A DNA stretch of 40,240 bases from an uncultured Clostridium sp. (GTDB taxonomy: Bacteria > Bacillota > Clostridia > TANB77 > CAG-508): the NCBI GenBank assembly GCA_947244325.1, contig CAMXJY010000015.1:1-40240 (forward strand), written 5' to 3'. Every line of letters starts with the position of its first letter. The first letter of the stretch is position 1. Below the pieces are notes generated by a model. That model worked only from the letters and a program-made list of their open reading frames with translations. It searched no databases and had not been told where the DNA came from. The position numbers and the translations under genes are program-made. This document shows, one piece after another, positions 7,553 to 16,067 of the stretch.

Positions 7553-7921
7553 TTATTGTTTTTTTATTTTTGGTTTAGAAACTAAAGATGCAATATATCC
7601 AAAGAAGATTGCTGCTGCAATTCCACCAGCTGCTGCTTTAATTCCACCTGTAAAAGCACCAATTAGTCCAGAAGAACCAACTTCGCTTATAGTACCTTTA
7701 GCAAGCAAGCTTCCAAATCCAGTAAGTGGAACAGTAGCACCACAACCAGCAAAGTCTATTAAATATTTGTACCATCCAAGTCCACCTAAAATAACACCAG
7801 TAGTTACATAAGCTACTAATATACGAGCAGGAGTAAGCTTAGTTTTATCTATTAAAATTTGTCCAATAATACAAATAATACCTCCAATAATAAAGGCTTT
7901 TAAAACCATGTACCAATCCAT
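7553..7921 (-). CDS. spoVAE: Stage V sporulation protein AE
   Basis: The 122 residues contain about four membrane segments. Family signatures include FIIGGIICIIGQILID near the start, a central GCGATVPLTGFG and a glycine/alanine-rich KAAAGGIAAAIFFGYIAS at the end. SpoVAE is one of the inner-membrane proteins of the SpoVA channel, which imports dipicolinic acid into the forespore and releases it at germination. It follows spoVAD after 15 bases and is last in the minus-strand order spoVAC-spoVAD-spoVAE. A strong terminator lies downstream. It corresponds to the short, membrane-type SpoVAE (often called AEb); no AEa or SpoVAF gene is present next to it. Confidence 0.92.
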   Translation of the reverse strand: MDWYMVLKAFIIGGIICIIGQILIDKTKLTPARILVAYVTTGVILGGLGWYKYLIDFAGCGATVPLTGFGSLLAKGTISEVGSSGLIGAFTGGIKAAAGGIAAAIFFGYIASLVSKPKIKKQ

Positions 7922-7936
7922 AAAAATGCTCCTTTC

Positions 7937-8950
7937 TTAAAGTTCAATACTTACAGCATGAGCAATTCCAGGAATAGATTCTCCTTGCTGAGTACTTGTT
8001 GAGTTCATTAATGCACCAGTTGCTATCATTAAAACTTTTTTATATTTCTTTTCTTGTAGCATTTTATAAACGTATCCAGAAAATACACTAGCTATACAAC
8101 CACATCCGGAACCTCCAGAGTGAGTATCTTGTGTTTCTTTATCGAAAATAAGAACGCCACAATCATTATAATTTGATTTTATATTATAGCCTTTTGAAGA
8201 TGCTAAATCTATTAAAATATCTTTTCCAATATGTCCTAAATCACCAGTAAATATAGCGTCATAATAACTTGGATTTCTGCCAGTATCTTTAAAATGAGAA
8301 ATTAAAGTATCTTCAGCAGCTCCTGCCATTGCAGCTCCCATATTATTAGCATCTTTAATGCCCATATCAACAATTTTTCCAGGTGTAAAACTTGTTATAA
8401 ATGGACCATTTCCATTTTTTGTAAGAACTGCACATCCACTACCAGTAACAGTCCACTGGCTTGATGGTGGACGTTGATTTCCAAGTTCTAAAGGAAATCT
8501 AAATTGTTTTTCTGCACTACAAAAATGGCTTGATGCAGCACAAATTACATTAGTTGCAAAATCTCCATCTATAAAACTAGAACCAACTAATAGTGATTCA
8601 ACAAATGTAGAACATGCGCCAAATAAACCAATAAATGGAATATTAGTTTCTCTTAATCCGAAAGATGATGCAATACATTGATTTAATAAATCTCCTGCAA
8701 AACAAAAATCAATATCACTTGATGCAATTCCAGATTTTGAAATTGCCATATTAACAGTTTCTTTTACAATTTTACTTTCAGCTGATTCCCAGCTTTTTTC
8801 ACCCCAAAACTCATCCTCTAAACATTGATCAAAATATTGATGTAAAGGTCCATCTTTTTCTTTAGGACCAACAATAGCTGCAGTTGATGTAATGTTTACA
8901 GGATTAGATAAAATATAACTTTGATTACCAACTTTTTTTATAAAAATCAC
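7937..8950 (-). CDS. spoVAD: Stage V sporulation protein AD
   Basis: SpoVAD is a soluble thiolase-fold protein on the outer face of the spore inner membrane. It binds dipicolinic acid and works with SpoVAC/E in its transport. The 337 residues fit the family length. The thiolase-like site GLFGACSTF carries Cys113; further motifs are SSQWTVTGSGCAVLT, GDLGHIGKDILID and SGGSGCGCIAS. The start ATG is preceded by AAGGAGAGTGA on the minus strand. Upstream lies a 50-bp palindromic repeat that separates it from spoVAC, so the two genes are 69 bases apart instead of closely coupled. It is expected to be forespore-expressed; I could not identify a convincing sigma-G promoter. Confidence 0.95.
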   Translation of the reverse strand: MIFIKKVGNQSYILSNPVNITSTAAIVGPKEKDGPLHQYFDQCLEDEFWGEKSWESAESKIVKETVNMAISKSGIASSDIDFCFAGDLLNQCIASSFGLRETNIPFIGLFGACSTFVESLLVGSSFIDGDFATNVICAASSHFCSAEKQFRFPLELGNQRPPSSQWTVTGSGCAVLTKNGNGPFITSFTPGKIVDMGIKDANNMGAAMAGAAEDTLISHFKDTGRNPSYYDAIFTGDLGHIGKDILIDLASSKGYNIKSNYNDCGVLIFDKETQDTHSGGSGCGCIASVFSGYVYKMLQEKKYKKVLMIATGALMNSTSTQQGESIPGIAHAVSIEL

Positions 8951-8972
8951 TCTCCTTACAATTAAGACATTT

Positions 8973-9022
8973 TGACCTTTTGGGGATATTTTTGCCTATT
9001 GACAAACGTTCCTAAAAGGTCA
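8973..9022. repeat. Palindromic repeat family A, copy 1
   Basis: A 50-bp unit beginning TGACCTTTTGGGGA and ending CCTAAAAGGTCA. An equally long copy with a perfect stem lies at 32476-32525; the two differ at 8 of 50 positions, mostly transitions. This copy supplies the TGA stop codon of spoVAC (9020-9022, read on the minus strand). Confidence 0.85.
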
Positions 9023-9484
9023 TACTAATATTAAACTTTGAGTATTAAATATAATGTAAATAATTCCTACAATAATACTTGAAGAAATTCCATATACGAG
9101 TACAGGACCTGCAACAGTAAACATTTTTGCACCAACACCCATTACATAACCTTCTGATTTGTATTCCATTGCTGGTGAAACTATTGAATTTGCAAAACCT
9201 GTAATTGGAATTAAGGAACCTGCTCCTGCAAATTTTCCGATTTTATTAAATACATTAAGACCAGTTAAAAATGCACTACAAAATACTAATAACATAGATA
9301 CTATGGTATAAGAGTTTGTTTCATCAATTCCACGCATTTTACATATTTCAAATATAATTTGACCAATTGCACAAATTAATCCACCAACCCAAAATGCATT
9401 AAAGCAGTTTTTTAATATTGGAGAATTAGGCGTTTTATAATCTACATATGTTTGATATTCTTCTTTACTTTGAATAGGTTTCAA
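9020..9484 (-). CDS. spoVAC: Stage V sporulation protein AC
   Basis: SpoVAC is a polytopic membrane protein of the dipicolinic-acid channel and has been reported to act as a mechanosensitive channel in Bacillus. The 154 residues have four to five membrane segments. Signatures include FWVGGLICAIGQIIFE, GAGSLIPITGFANSIVSPAMEYKSEGYVMGVG and a final ISSSIIVGIIYIIF. The start is TTG at 9484: AAGGAGATG lies about 8 bases before it and no better ATG exists. The last codons (SLILV) run into the palindromic repeat that provides the stop, so the C-terminus may have been altered by repeat insertion. It is first in the spoVA cluster and divergent from fbp. Confidence 0.93.
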   Translation of the reverse strand: MKPIQSKEEYQTYVDYKTPNSPILKNCFNAFWVGGLICAIGQIIFEICKMRGIDETNSYTIVSMLLVFCSAFLTGLNVFNKIGKFAGAGSLIPITGFANSIVSPAMEYKSEGYVMGVGAKMFTVAGPVLVYGISSSIIVGIIYIIFNTQSLILV

Positions 9485-9663
9485 AAAATCATCTCCTTTT
9501 TTATAGAAATATTCAAAGATATATTTTCCAAAAAATACATTAGTTATTCATATAAAATTCATAAATTATTAATAAAATTTCAAAATGAATTTTAATTTAT
9601 AATTTGGTAAGTGTTTTGTGTTATTCAAATTATAAAGTTTTTTAAATATGAGGAGTTAAAATT

Positions 9664-11610
9664 ATGGACAAATATTTGAGATTATTAAGTAAAACATATA
9701 AAAATATACAAGAAGTTAGTGAAGAAATTATAAATCTTCAAGCAATTTTAAATTTGCCAAAAGGAACAGAATTGTTTTTAAGTGATATTCATGGTGAATA
9801 TGAAGCTTTTATACATATTCTTAATAATGGATCAGGAATAATAAAAAGCAAAATAGAAGATATTTATGAAAAAACTTTAACACAAGAGGATATGAAAAAT
9901 TTGGCAACTTTAATATATTACCCAGAGGAAAAATTGAATTTAGTAAAAAAAGAAAAAGAGAATTTGAATGAGTGGTATAGAATTACATTATATAGATTGA
10001 TTGAAGTTACAAAAGCAGTAAGCTCAAAATATACTCGTTCAAAGGTTAGAAAAGCAATGCCAGAAGGATTTGATTATATAATTGATGAATTATTGCACCT
10101 TCAAGGAGAAGATGCAAATAAAGAACAATATTATAAACAAATAATTGAAAGTATTATTGATTTAAATAGAGCTGATAATTTTATTATTGCAATATCTGAA
10201 TTGATAAAAAGAATGGCAATAGATCATTTACATATTGTGGGGGATATCTACGATAGGGGACCAGGTGCTCCAATAATAATGGATAAATTAATCGATTTTC
10301 ACAGTTTGGATATAGAATGGGGAAATCATGATGTACTTTGGATGGGAGCAGCAAGTGGTAATGAAGCATGTATTAGTAATGTTATAAGAATATGTAGTAG
10401 ATATGATAATTTAGCAACTTTAGAAGAAGGATATGGAATAAATATTAGACCATTATCAATTTTTGCAACACAAACTTATAAAGATGATGATTGCAAGGCA
10501 TTTCTACCTAAGAATAAAGAAATGTCAAAATACAGTAATACAGATAAAATAGTTTTATCAAAAATACAAAAAGCAATATCTGTTATTCAATTAAAACTTG
10601 AGGGAAAATTAATAAAAAAACATCCAGAATATAAGATGAAAGATAGATTATTACTTGATAAGATGGATTTAGAAAAGGGAACTGTAAAAATAAATAATCA
10701 GGAATATAAATTAACAGATACTAATTTTCCAACAATAGATATGAAAAATCCATATAAATTAACAAAAGAAGAAGAACAAATTATAGAAAGATTAAAAATT
10801 TCATTTATGCATAGTGAAAAATTAAATAAACATGTAAACTTTTTATATGCAAAAGGCCATATGTATAAAAATTTTAATTCAAATATTTTATTTCATGGTT
10901 GTATACCAATGAAAGAAAATGGAGAATTCGATAAAGTTGAACTTATGGGAAAAGCACTTGAAGGAAAGGAATTATTAGATCATATTGAAAATATTGTTCA
11001 TAAAGCTTATTTTGGAGAAAAAAATGAAGTAAATCAGGAAGCTATAGATTTAATGTGGTATTTTTGGTGTGGACCAAAATCACCATTATTTGGAAAAGAT
11101 AAAGCTGCAACTTTTGAAAGATATTTCCTTGAAGAAAAGGAATTTCACAAAGAACATAAGAATCCTTATTATAGCTTAATAAATGATGAAGAAATTTGTA
11201 ATAAGATATTAGAAAAATTTGATTTAGATGTCGAAGAAGGACATATAATTAATGGGCATATGCCAGTAAAGGCTAAAGATGGAGAAAGTCCAGTAAAAGC
11301 TAACGGAAAAATGATAGTTATAGATGGCGGATTTTCTAAAGCATATCAGCCTACAACAGGAATTGCAGGATATACATTGACTTATAATTCAAATGGTCTT
11401 GTTTTAGCAATGAATGAACCTTTTAAATCTAAAAATAAGGCTATAGAAGAGGGGTTAGATATTAAATCTCAAACAATTTTAAAAGAGAATATAGTAAATA
11501 GAAAAAGGGTAGCAGATACAGATACAGGAAAAAAATTAAAAGAAGAAATTAATGATTTAAAAAAATTATTAATAGCATATAGAGAAGGAATTTTAAAGGA
11601 AAATTTATAA
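9664..11610 (+). CDS. fbp: Fructose-1,6-bisphosphatase, class III
   Basis: The enzyme removes the 1-phosphate of fructose 1,6-bisphosphate in gluconeogenesis. The 648-residue size and sequence are those of the Firmicutes class III enzyme, unrelated to class I/II. It has a calcineurin-type two-metal phosphatase core: LSDIHGEYEAF (40-49), GDIYDRGPG (193-201) and GNHD (220-223), with later histidines in NGHMPVKAKDGESPVKA and the closing VIDGGFSKAYQ motif. ATGAGGAGT precedes the ATG. It is a single-gene unit divergent from spoVAC across 179 AT-rich bases. I see no clear promoter box or operator. No terminator with a long T run is obvious after it. Confidence 0.95.
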   Translation: MDKYLRLLSKTYKNIQEVSEEIINLQAILNLPKGTELFLSDIHGEYEAFIHILNNGSGIIKSKIEDIYEKTLTQEDMKNLATLIYYPEEKLNLVKKEKENLNEWYRITLYRLIEVTKAVSSKYTRSKVRKAMPEGFDYIIDELLHLQGEDANKEQYYKQIIESIIDLNRADNFIIAISELIKRMAIDHLHIVGDIYDRGPGAPIIMDKLIDFHSLDIEWGNHDVLWMGAASGNEACISNVIRICSRYDNLATLEEGYGINIRPLSIFATQTYKDDDCKAFLPKNKEMSKYSNTDKIVLSKIQKAISVIQLKLEGKLIKKHPEYKMKDRLLLDKMDLEKGTVKINNQEYKLTDTNFPTIDMKNPYKLTKEEEQIIERLKISFMHSEKLNKHVNFLYAKGHMYKNFNSNILFHGCIPMKENGEFDKVELMGKALEGKELLDHIENIVHKAYFGEKNEVNQEAIDLMWYFWCGPKSPLFGKDKAATFERYFLEEKEFHKEHKNPYYSLINDEEICNKILEKFDLDVEEGHIINGHMPVKAKDGESPVKANGKMIVIDGGFSKAYQPTTGIAGYTLTYNSNGLVLAMNEPFKSKNKAIEEGLDIKSQTILKENIVNRKRVADTDTGKKLKEEINDLKKLLIAYREGILKENL

Positions 11611-11676
11611 TTTTAAAAATGTATTACGTTTACATTATTTTTGTGTTACTTTTGCGTTACTAACTTTCAAAATATA

Positions 11677-11705
11677 TTGACATTTCTTGTAAAAAAAGAT
11701 ATAAA
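11677..11705 (+). promoter_or_regulatory. Sigma-A promoter for the pilus-like operon
   Basis: TTGACA at 11677-11682 and TATAAA at 11700-11705, with a 17-base spacer. The predicted leader is about 58 bases. Confidence 0.75.
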
Positions 11706-11769
11706 TATACATATAAAAGTAAAATAAAATGTGATATTATATTTATTAGACACAACAAAGGAGAAAAGT

Positions 11770-13383
11770 ATGTTAAGCTGTTTGGGAATTTATGTGGATA
11801 AAAACTTAATTAAATATGCTAGAATAAGAAAAAATAGAGATTCTTTTAAAATGGAAGCTTTTAATGTTGAACCTTTTGAAGATTTAGAAGAAGGATTAAA
11901 AAAGGTTATTAGTGAAACAAATAGTTACAAAATTCCTATAAGTATTAATATATCAGATGAACTATATAATTATTTTGAAGTATTTTCTATATTAGAAAAG
12001 AAAGATATTACAAAATCATTAGATATTGAATTTGAAATGTTGTGTAATGAAAAAGGATATAATAAAGATTTACTTGAATCAAGATATATATTAATGGATA
12101 ATAAAAGTAATCTTGATAAATATAGATCTATTTATATTTCAGCCAATAAAAATGAAATAGATAGAAATCTTAGAATTTTATCAGATTATAAAGTGGTTTC
12201 AATGGCACCAGTTTCAACAAGTATAACCAATCTTCTTGAACCAATAGAAGATGAAAATATAGCAATTATTAATATAGAAAATGAAACAAGAATAACAACT
12301 ATAGTTGATGGACAAATAAATAGAGTAGATGTACTTAATACAGGAATGGAAGAAGCAGTAGAAAAAATAAATAAAATAGAACTTTCAAGAAAAAAAGCAT
12401 ATGAAGTATTTAAAAATATTACAATTTATGGACATGATGTTTTAAGTTTAGATGAGAATGAAAATGAATATATAGATGTTGTAATGCCAGTTTTATTTAA
12501 AATAGCAAATGAAACTCAAAGAATAATAAACACTTCTAAAGAAAGAATAGATAAAGTTTATATAACAGGTATGGGAGCAACAATAAATAATATTGATTTG
12601 TATTTCCAAGATTTCTTTAAAAGTTCAAAATGTGAAGTTTTAAAACCATTTTTTATTGATCAAAGTTTAATGAAAGTACCTGCAAAAGAATATATAGAGG
12701 TTAATTCAGCTATAGCTCTTGCATTAGATGGTTTAGGATTTTTAAATAAAGATTTGAATTTTGCTCCAGTATCTAAGTTTGATAGTCTTGATATTGATAC
12801 ACTAAAAGATACAGCTGATAATATAAATGTAAAAGAGTTAGGAAAATCTTTTAAAGAACCTTTTGATATTAAAGAAAAAATGTTAACAAGAGGAATAGCG
12901 GTATTTTTAATGACAACAATATGTTTTTCAACTGTTGGAAGCATTGTTACTGCTCAAATAAATAAACAAAAAGATGAAGTTAAAAATAAATTATCAGAAA
13001 GTTTAACTCAAATTTCAAAGATGGATAATGAACTATCACAAATTGAGAGTCAAACAAATACATATTCAAGTTTAATAAAGAGTGCATATTCTTTAGATGA
13101 AGCAAATGAAAATGCTCAAAATAGCAGAATAATTTCAAAAGATGCTATACCAAATTTATTAACAAAAATAATGTTCATAATTCCACAACAAGTACAAATT
13201 ATTTCAATAAAAAATACTGAAGATAAGCATATTGTAATAGAAGCTGTTTCAGAAAAACATGAACAATTAGGATATTTTACAGCTGCAATAAAAAATGATG
13301 GTATGCTTCAAAATATACAGTTAACAAACGGATCAGAAAGTGATTCATTAGTGCCAATTATAATAGAAGGAGATTTACCATGA
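11770..13383 (+). CDS. PilM-PilN fusion, type IV pilus inner-membrane platform
   Basis: The 537-residue protein starts at the ATG after AAGGAG (11758-11763). Residues 1 to about 330 have the actin-like PilM pattern: LGIYVDKNLIKYARI at the start, IAIINIENETRITTIVDG as a second phosphate loop region, a VYITGMGATINNID segment and a closing NSAIALALDGLG. After a linker comes one membrane segment (374-394), a coiled coil (398-432) and a small C-terminal domain (about 455-537), which is the architecture of PilN. In most type IV pilus systems PilM and PilN are separate proteins joined by the PilN N-terminal peptide. A single chain resembles GspL of type II secretion. It should link a cytoplasmic ATPase to the pilus platform. 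The stop overlaps the next start (ATGA). Confidence 0.75.
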   Translation: MLSCLGIYVDKNLIKYARIRKNRDSFKMEAFNVEPFEDLEEGLKKVISETNSYKIPISINISDELYNYFEVFSILEKKDITKSLDIEFEMLCNEKGYNKDLLESRYILMDNKSNLDKYRSIYISANKNEIDRNLRILSDYKVVSMAPVSTSITNLLEPIEDENIAIINIENETRITTIVDGQINRVDVLNTGMEEAVEKINKIELSRKKAYEVFKNITIYGHDVLSLDENENEYIDVVMPVLFKIANETQRIINTSKERIDKVYITGMGATINNIDLYFQDFFKSSKCEVLKPFFIDQSLMKVPAKEYIEVNSAIALALDGLGFLNKDLNFAPVSKFDSLDIDTLKDTADNINVKELGKSFKEPFDIKEKMLTRGIAVFLMTTICFSTVGSIVTAQINKQKDEVKNKLSESLTQISKMDNELSQIESQTNTYSSLIKSAYSLDEANENAQNSRIISKDAIPNLLTKIMFIIPQQVQIISIKNTEDKHIVIEAVSEKHEQLGYFTAAIKNDGMLQNIQLTNGSESDSLVPIIIEGDLP

Positions 13384-14048
13384 GAAAATTTGTATTAACA
13401 ATTTTGCTAATAATTACAGGTGTACTTTGTATTTCAGTTATGTTTTTTGGTATAACTATAGGTAGTTTTAAAATAAATAGTTATAGTGATATCGAATCTG
13501 CAAATGCAATTAAAAAGAGTTTATTTGCAGAGTTAAATGAAAAAAATAATGTAGAATATGAAGCTAAAAAGTCAGCATTAAATACAGCGATTAAAGAATA
13601 TAAAAACAAAAAAGAAGAATACAATGATTTAGTAAAAAAAGGTGAAATAGAAGATAGTGTAGCTAATGGATCAGTTAATTTATATGATGTTGATTTTTTA
13701 ATGATAACAATTGGAAATTGGGCTACTAATAAAGGTGTTACACTACAATTAGATATAACAAAAAGTAATACATCTACATCAGTATCTTCTGAGTATGTAA
13801 TGTGTAACTTAAATTTTACAATAACAGGTGATTATATATCTATAACAAATTTTATTTATAGTATAGAAGATGATGAACAATTAGGATTTGAAGTAAGGGA
13901 TTTTGCTATGGAAAAGGGTGGAGAAAATCTTCAAGCTACATTTATAGTTAGAGATGTTCCAATAAACAGTGAAAATTTATCAACATTGCAGGTTTCATCA
14001 GAGCCAACTGATGATAGTACTACTGATACAGATAATTCAAATAACTAA
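13380..14048 (+). CDS. PilO-like pilus assembly protein
   Basis: The 222-residue protein has one N-terminal membrane segment (about 4-28), a coiled coil (about 50-88, rich in K/E/N) and a globular domain (about 100-195) with alternating strands, including CNLNFTITGDYISITNFIYSIE, the typical ferredoxin-like region of PilO. The last 27 residues are a Ser/Thr/Asp-rich tail. Its ATG overlaps the stop of the PilM-PilN gene by four bases, so translation is probably coupled. PilO partners PilN in the membrane platform. Assignment is based on position, topology and domain pattern, not on a strong signature. Confidence 0.65.
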   Translation: MRKFVLTILLIITGVLCISVMFFGITIGSFKINSYSDIESANAIKKSLFAELNEKNNVEYEAKKSALNTAIKEYKNKKEEYNDLVKKGEIEDSVANGSVNLYDVDFLMITIGNWATNKGVTLQLDITKSNTSTSVSSEYVMCNLNFTITGDYISITNFIYSIEDDEQLGFEVRDFAMEKGGENLQATFIVRDVPINSENLSTLQVSSEPTDDSTTDTDNSNN

Positions 14049-14144
14049 AGATTTTACATAATAAGAAATTTGTAATAATTTGTTATTATAAAAATACATA
14101 AAATTTTTAAAACAAAAAAGGTTTTAAAGAGAAGAGGTAAATAA

Positions 14145-14741
14145 ATGAACGGTAAATTTGCAAAAGAGATATTTATTATGGTACTACTTTTTATAGTAGT
14201 AATGTTTACAATAGGAATTTTATTTTATGAATTCATGCCTTCAAATGATGAAAAATTAAGTTCAATAGAATATTTACAAAGTGATGATGTTAGAGCAACA
14301 CTTGCGGAAATACAAGCTAATACAGGTGTAGATAATTCAGGAGATAGTACTAATTCATTATTAAAATCTTATAGTGTTAACAAAGATGATTTATCAGGAT
14401 ATCAATCTGAAAATTATTATGAAAGTGGAAAAAAAGATCCTTTTGCAGAGTATTCAGAAAGAGTTGAAGATGAAGTTGTAAGTGTTAATAATGTTTCTAA
14501 AGAACCAGAAAACACAGCTGTTATAGAGCCTACTACAAAGCCAGATACTTCAAATAATAATTCTAATACAAATAGTACTATTAAACCAACTAATACTGTA
14601 GTAGCATCAACTCAAGAAAAAGATAATCAAACTAATACTATAAAAAATAATAATAAAGAACCACAAAGTACTAATACAGTAGTTAGCACACCGGGGAAGC
14701 CACAGGAAGGAACATATTTTGAAAAACCAAATTCAAAATAA
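14145..14741 (+). CDS. PilP-like membrane protein with low-complexity tail
   Basis: This 198-residue protein has a single N-terminal membrane segment (about 8-30). Residues 94-101 read SGKKDPFAEY, which resembles the R/K-DPF motif seen in PilP and related pilus or secretion platform proteins. Residues 120-198 are a long N/T/S/P-rich, probably disordered extracellular region. There is no lipobox, which would be odd for a Gram-negative PilP but reasonable in a Gram-positive cell. It lies 96 bases after the PilO-like gene with GAAGAGG before its ATG. A PilP-like role is inferred mainly from the gene order M-N-O-P. Confidence 0.5.
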   Translation: MNGKFAKEIFIMVLLFIVVMFTIGILFYEFMPSNDEKLSSIEYLQSDDVRATLAEIQANTGVDNSGDSTNSLLKSYSVNKDDLSGYQSENYYESGKKDPFAEYSERVEDEVVSVNNVSKEPENTAVIEPTTKPDTSNNNSNTNSTIKPTNTVVASTQEKDNQTNTIKNNNKEPQSTNTVVSTPGKPQEGTYFEKPNSK

Positions 14742-14763
14742 TTAATATTTAAGGAGAATATAT

Positions 14764-14928
14764 ATGAAATCACAAAATGGAAGATCATTAACACAGTTAC
14801 TAGTTTTAATGGTTGCACTGCTATTAATAGCTGGAGTTGCAACATATGTTGTTATTGATAGTGATATTTTCTCAAATGATAACAATAATCAAGTAATTGA
14901 AAATAAAAATACTAATGAAGTAAATTAG
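14764..14928 (+). CDS. 54-residue pilin-like membrane protein
   Basis: The short ORF is preceded by AAGGAG 8 bases before the ATG and lies 22 bases after the PilP-like gene. It encodes MKSQNGRSLTQLLVLMVALL followed by LIAGVATYVVIDSD and a polar, Asn-rich tail. The basic leader, Gly6, SLTQLLVLMV start of a hydrophobic helix and short external tail recall a class III (prepilin) signal and the pilin N-terminal helix, with Gln where pilins usually have Glu5. It may be a minimal pilin or an accessory subunit. The N-terminal resemblance is visible; function is inferred. Confidence 0.6.
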   Translation: MKSQNGRSLTQLLVLMVALLLIAGVATYVVIDSDIFSNDNNNQVIENKNTNEVN

Positions 14929-14938
14929 CAGAAATAAA

Positions 14939-14982
14939 AAAATAGGCATATGCATTTGTATACTAATGTGTATGCCTATTTG
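14939..14982 (+). terminator. Hairpin inside the pilus operon, possible partial terminator
   Basis: Arms AATAGGCATA (14941-14950) and TATGCCTATT (14971-14980) make a strong stem, but only TTTG follows. It may attenuate transcription or protect the upstream mRNA end. Confidence 0.5.
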
Positions 14983-15012
14983 TATAATAAAATTTAAGAT
15001 TTGGATGAATAA

Positions 15013-16035
15013 ATGGATAATAAGGAATTTTCAAAAAAGAATATTGTAGGAATAGAGATAATATTTGCTTTTTTAGTAATAACAACAATAATATTTATAA
15101 TTACAACAGTTTGTATCAGAATGAATTTAGAATTTAAAATTATACGAGAAAAATCTAAAGCAACATCAGTTATAGCTAGTATGCTAGAAAATATAAATTC
15201 AAGAACATATACAGATTTTGAAAAGTATATAGAAGAGGTATCTATAATAGGAATTTCTAAAACAATGGAATCAAATACTCAATATATTAGTATTAATGGA
15301 GATGTTTGCGTAGATAAATTTTTAGGTACAGAAATTCCAGAAGGATATAGAGTAGAATTAGAGATAAGCAATTCTGATGATATTTTTAATATTATAAAAA
15401 ATGTAAATATTAGTATAACATTTTTTATTAATAATCAAGAATATAACGAAGAAATATCAACAGTTATAGAACGTGAAAAAATACAAGAATGTAATAGTCC
15501 AGTTATTTCAGAAAGTTATTTTGATAGAATTGGAATTAATACAGAATATTATAATGTTATACCAATAAAATATTCAAATGAATTAAATTCGTATGTAAAA
15601 ACAAGTGTAGGAGACAAAGAATGGTATAATTATGCAGCAAAAGAGTGGGCAAGGGTTTTAGTATTTTTAAAAGATGGAGACGATTTAGAAGGTCAATTTA
15701 TTAGTGAAAATGGAATTGTTAAAAATACTATAAATTATAATGATTATGAAATAGATATAAATAATTATATATATGTTTGGATTCCTAATTTTTCTATAAA
15801 AGATAATAAATCTTATTTTAGATATGCCACAGGAAAAAATTGTATACGAATGGATTTAATATATGTTAATAATGAATACTTAAATATGAATACAGTTGCA
15901 GAAGAAATAGAAGATATATCTGAAACTTGTAATTTTAATGGCGTTTATGGAGTTTGGAGAAAATTAGGTGATGAACAAGATGAATATTATAATAATTTTA
16001 ATATTACAAAATATGCACCTATAAACAAACATTAA
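15013..16035 (+). CDS. Pseudopilin-like protein with WIP-type C-terminal domain
   Basis: The 340 residues have a single N-terminal membrane segment (11-34) preceded by KKN and containing Glu at 14, like a degenerate prepilin helix. The ectodomain is strand-rich. Its C-terminal part has the pattern EWYNYAAKEWARVLVFLKDG, then YIYVWIPNFSIKDNKSYFRY, known to me from many clostridial prepilin-like proteins whose C-terminal module reads WYNY..KWAN...YVWIPRYKY. It is therefore probably a minor pilin or surface tip subunit. It has no obvious Shine-Dalgarno (TTTGGATGAATAA precedes ATG), so expression may be low or coupled. It lies between the mini-pilin and pilC. Confidence 0.55.
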   Translation: MDNKEFSKKNIVGIEIIFAFLVITTIIFIITTVCIRMNLEFKIIREKSKATSVIASMLENINSRTYTDFEKYIEEVSIIGISKTMESNTQYISINGDVCVDKFLGTEIPEGYRVELEISNSDDIFNIIKNVNISITFFINNQEYNEEISTVIEREKIQECNSPVISESYFDRIGINTEYYNVIPIKYSNELNSYVKTSVGDKEWYNYAAKEWARVLVFLKDGDDLEGQFISENGIVKNTINYNDYEIDINNYIYVWIPNFSIKDNKSYFRYATGKNCIRMDLIYVNNEYLNMNTVAEEIEDISETCNFNGVYGVWRKLGDEQDEYYNNFNITKYAPINKH

Positions 16036-16067
16036 AATAGAAAATATTTTTGAAGAAAGGAGGAAAT

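Noticed and set aside
7515..7811. Plus-strand open frame of 98 codons rich in proline and alanine
   Set aside because: It is the exact antisense shadow of spoVAE, has no ribosome site, and its composition comes from the Gly/Ala-rich membrane protein on the other strand.
9485..9663. Forespore (sigma-F or sigma-G) promoter for spoVAC
   Set aside because: Several loose matches exist but none has a convincing pair of boxes at proper spacing, so no promoter is called.
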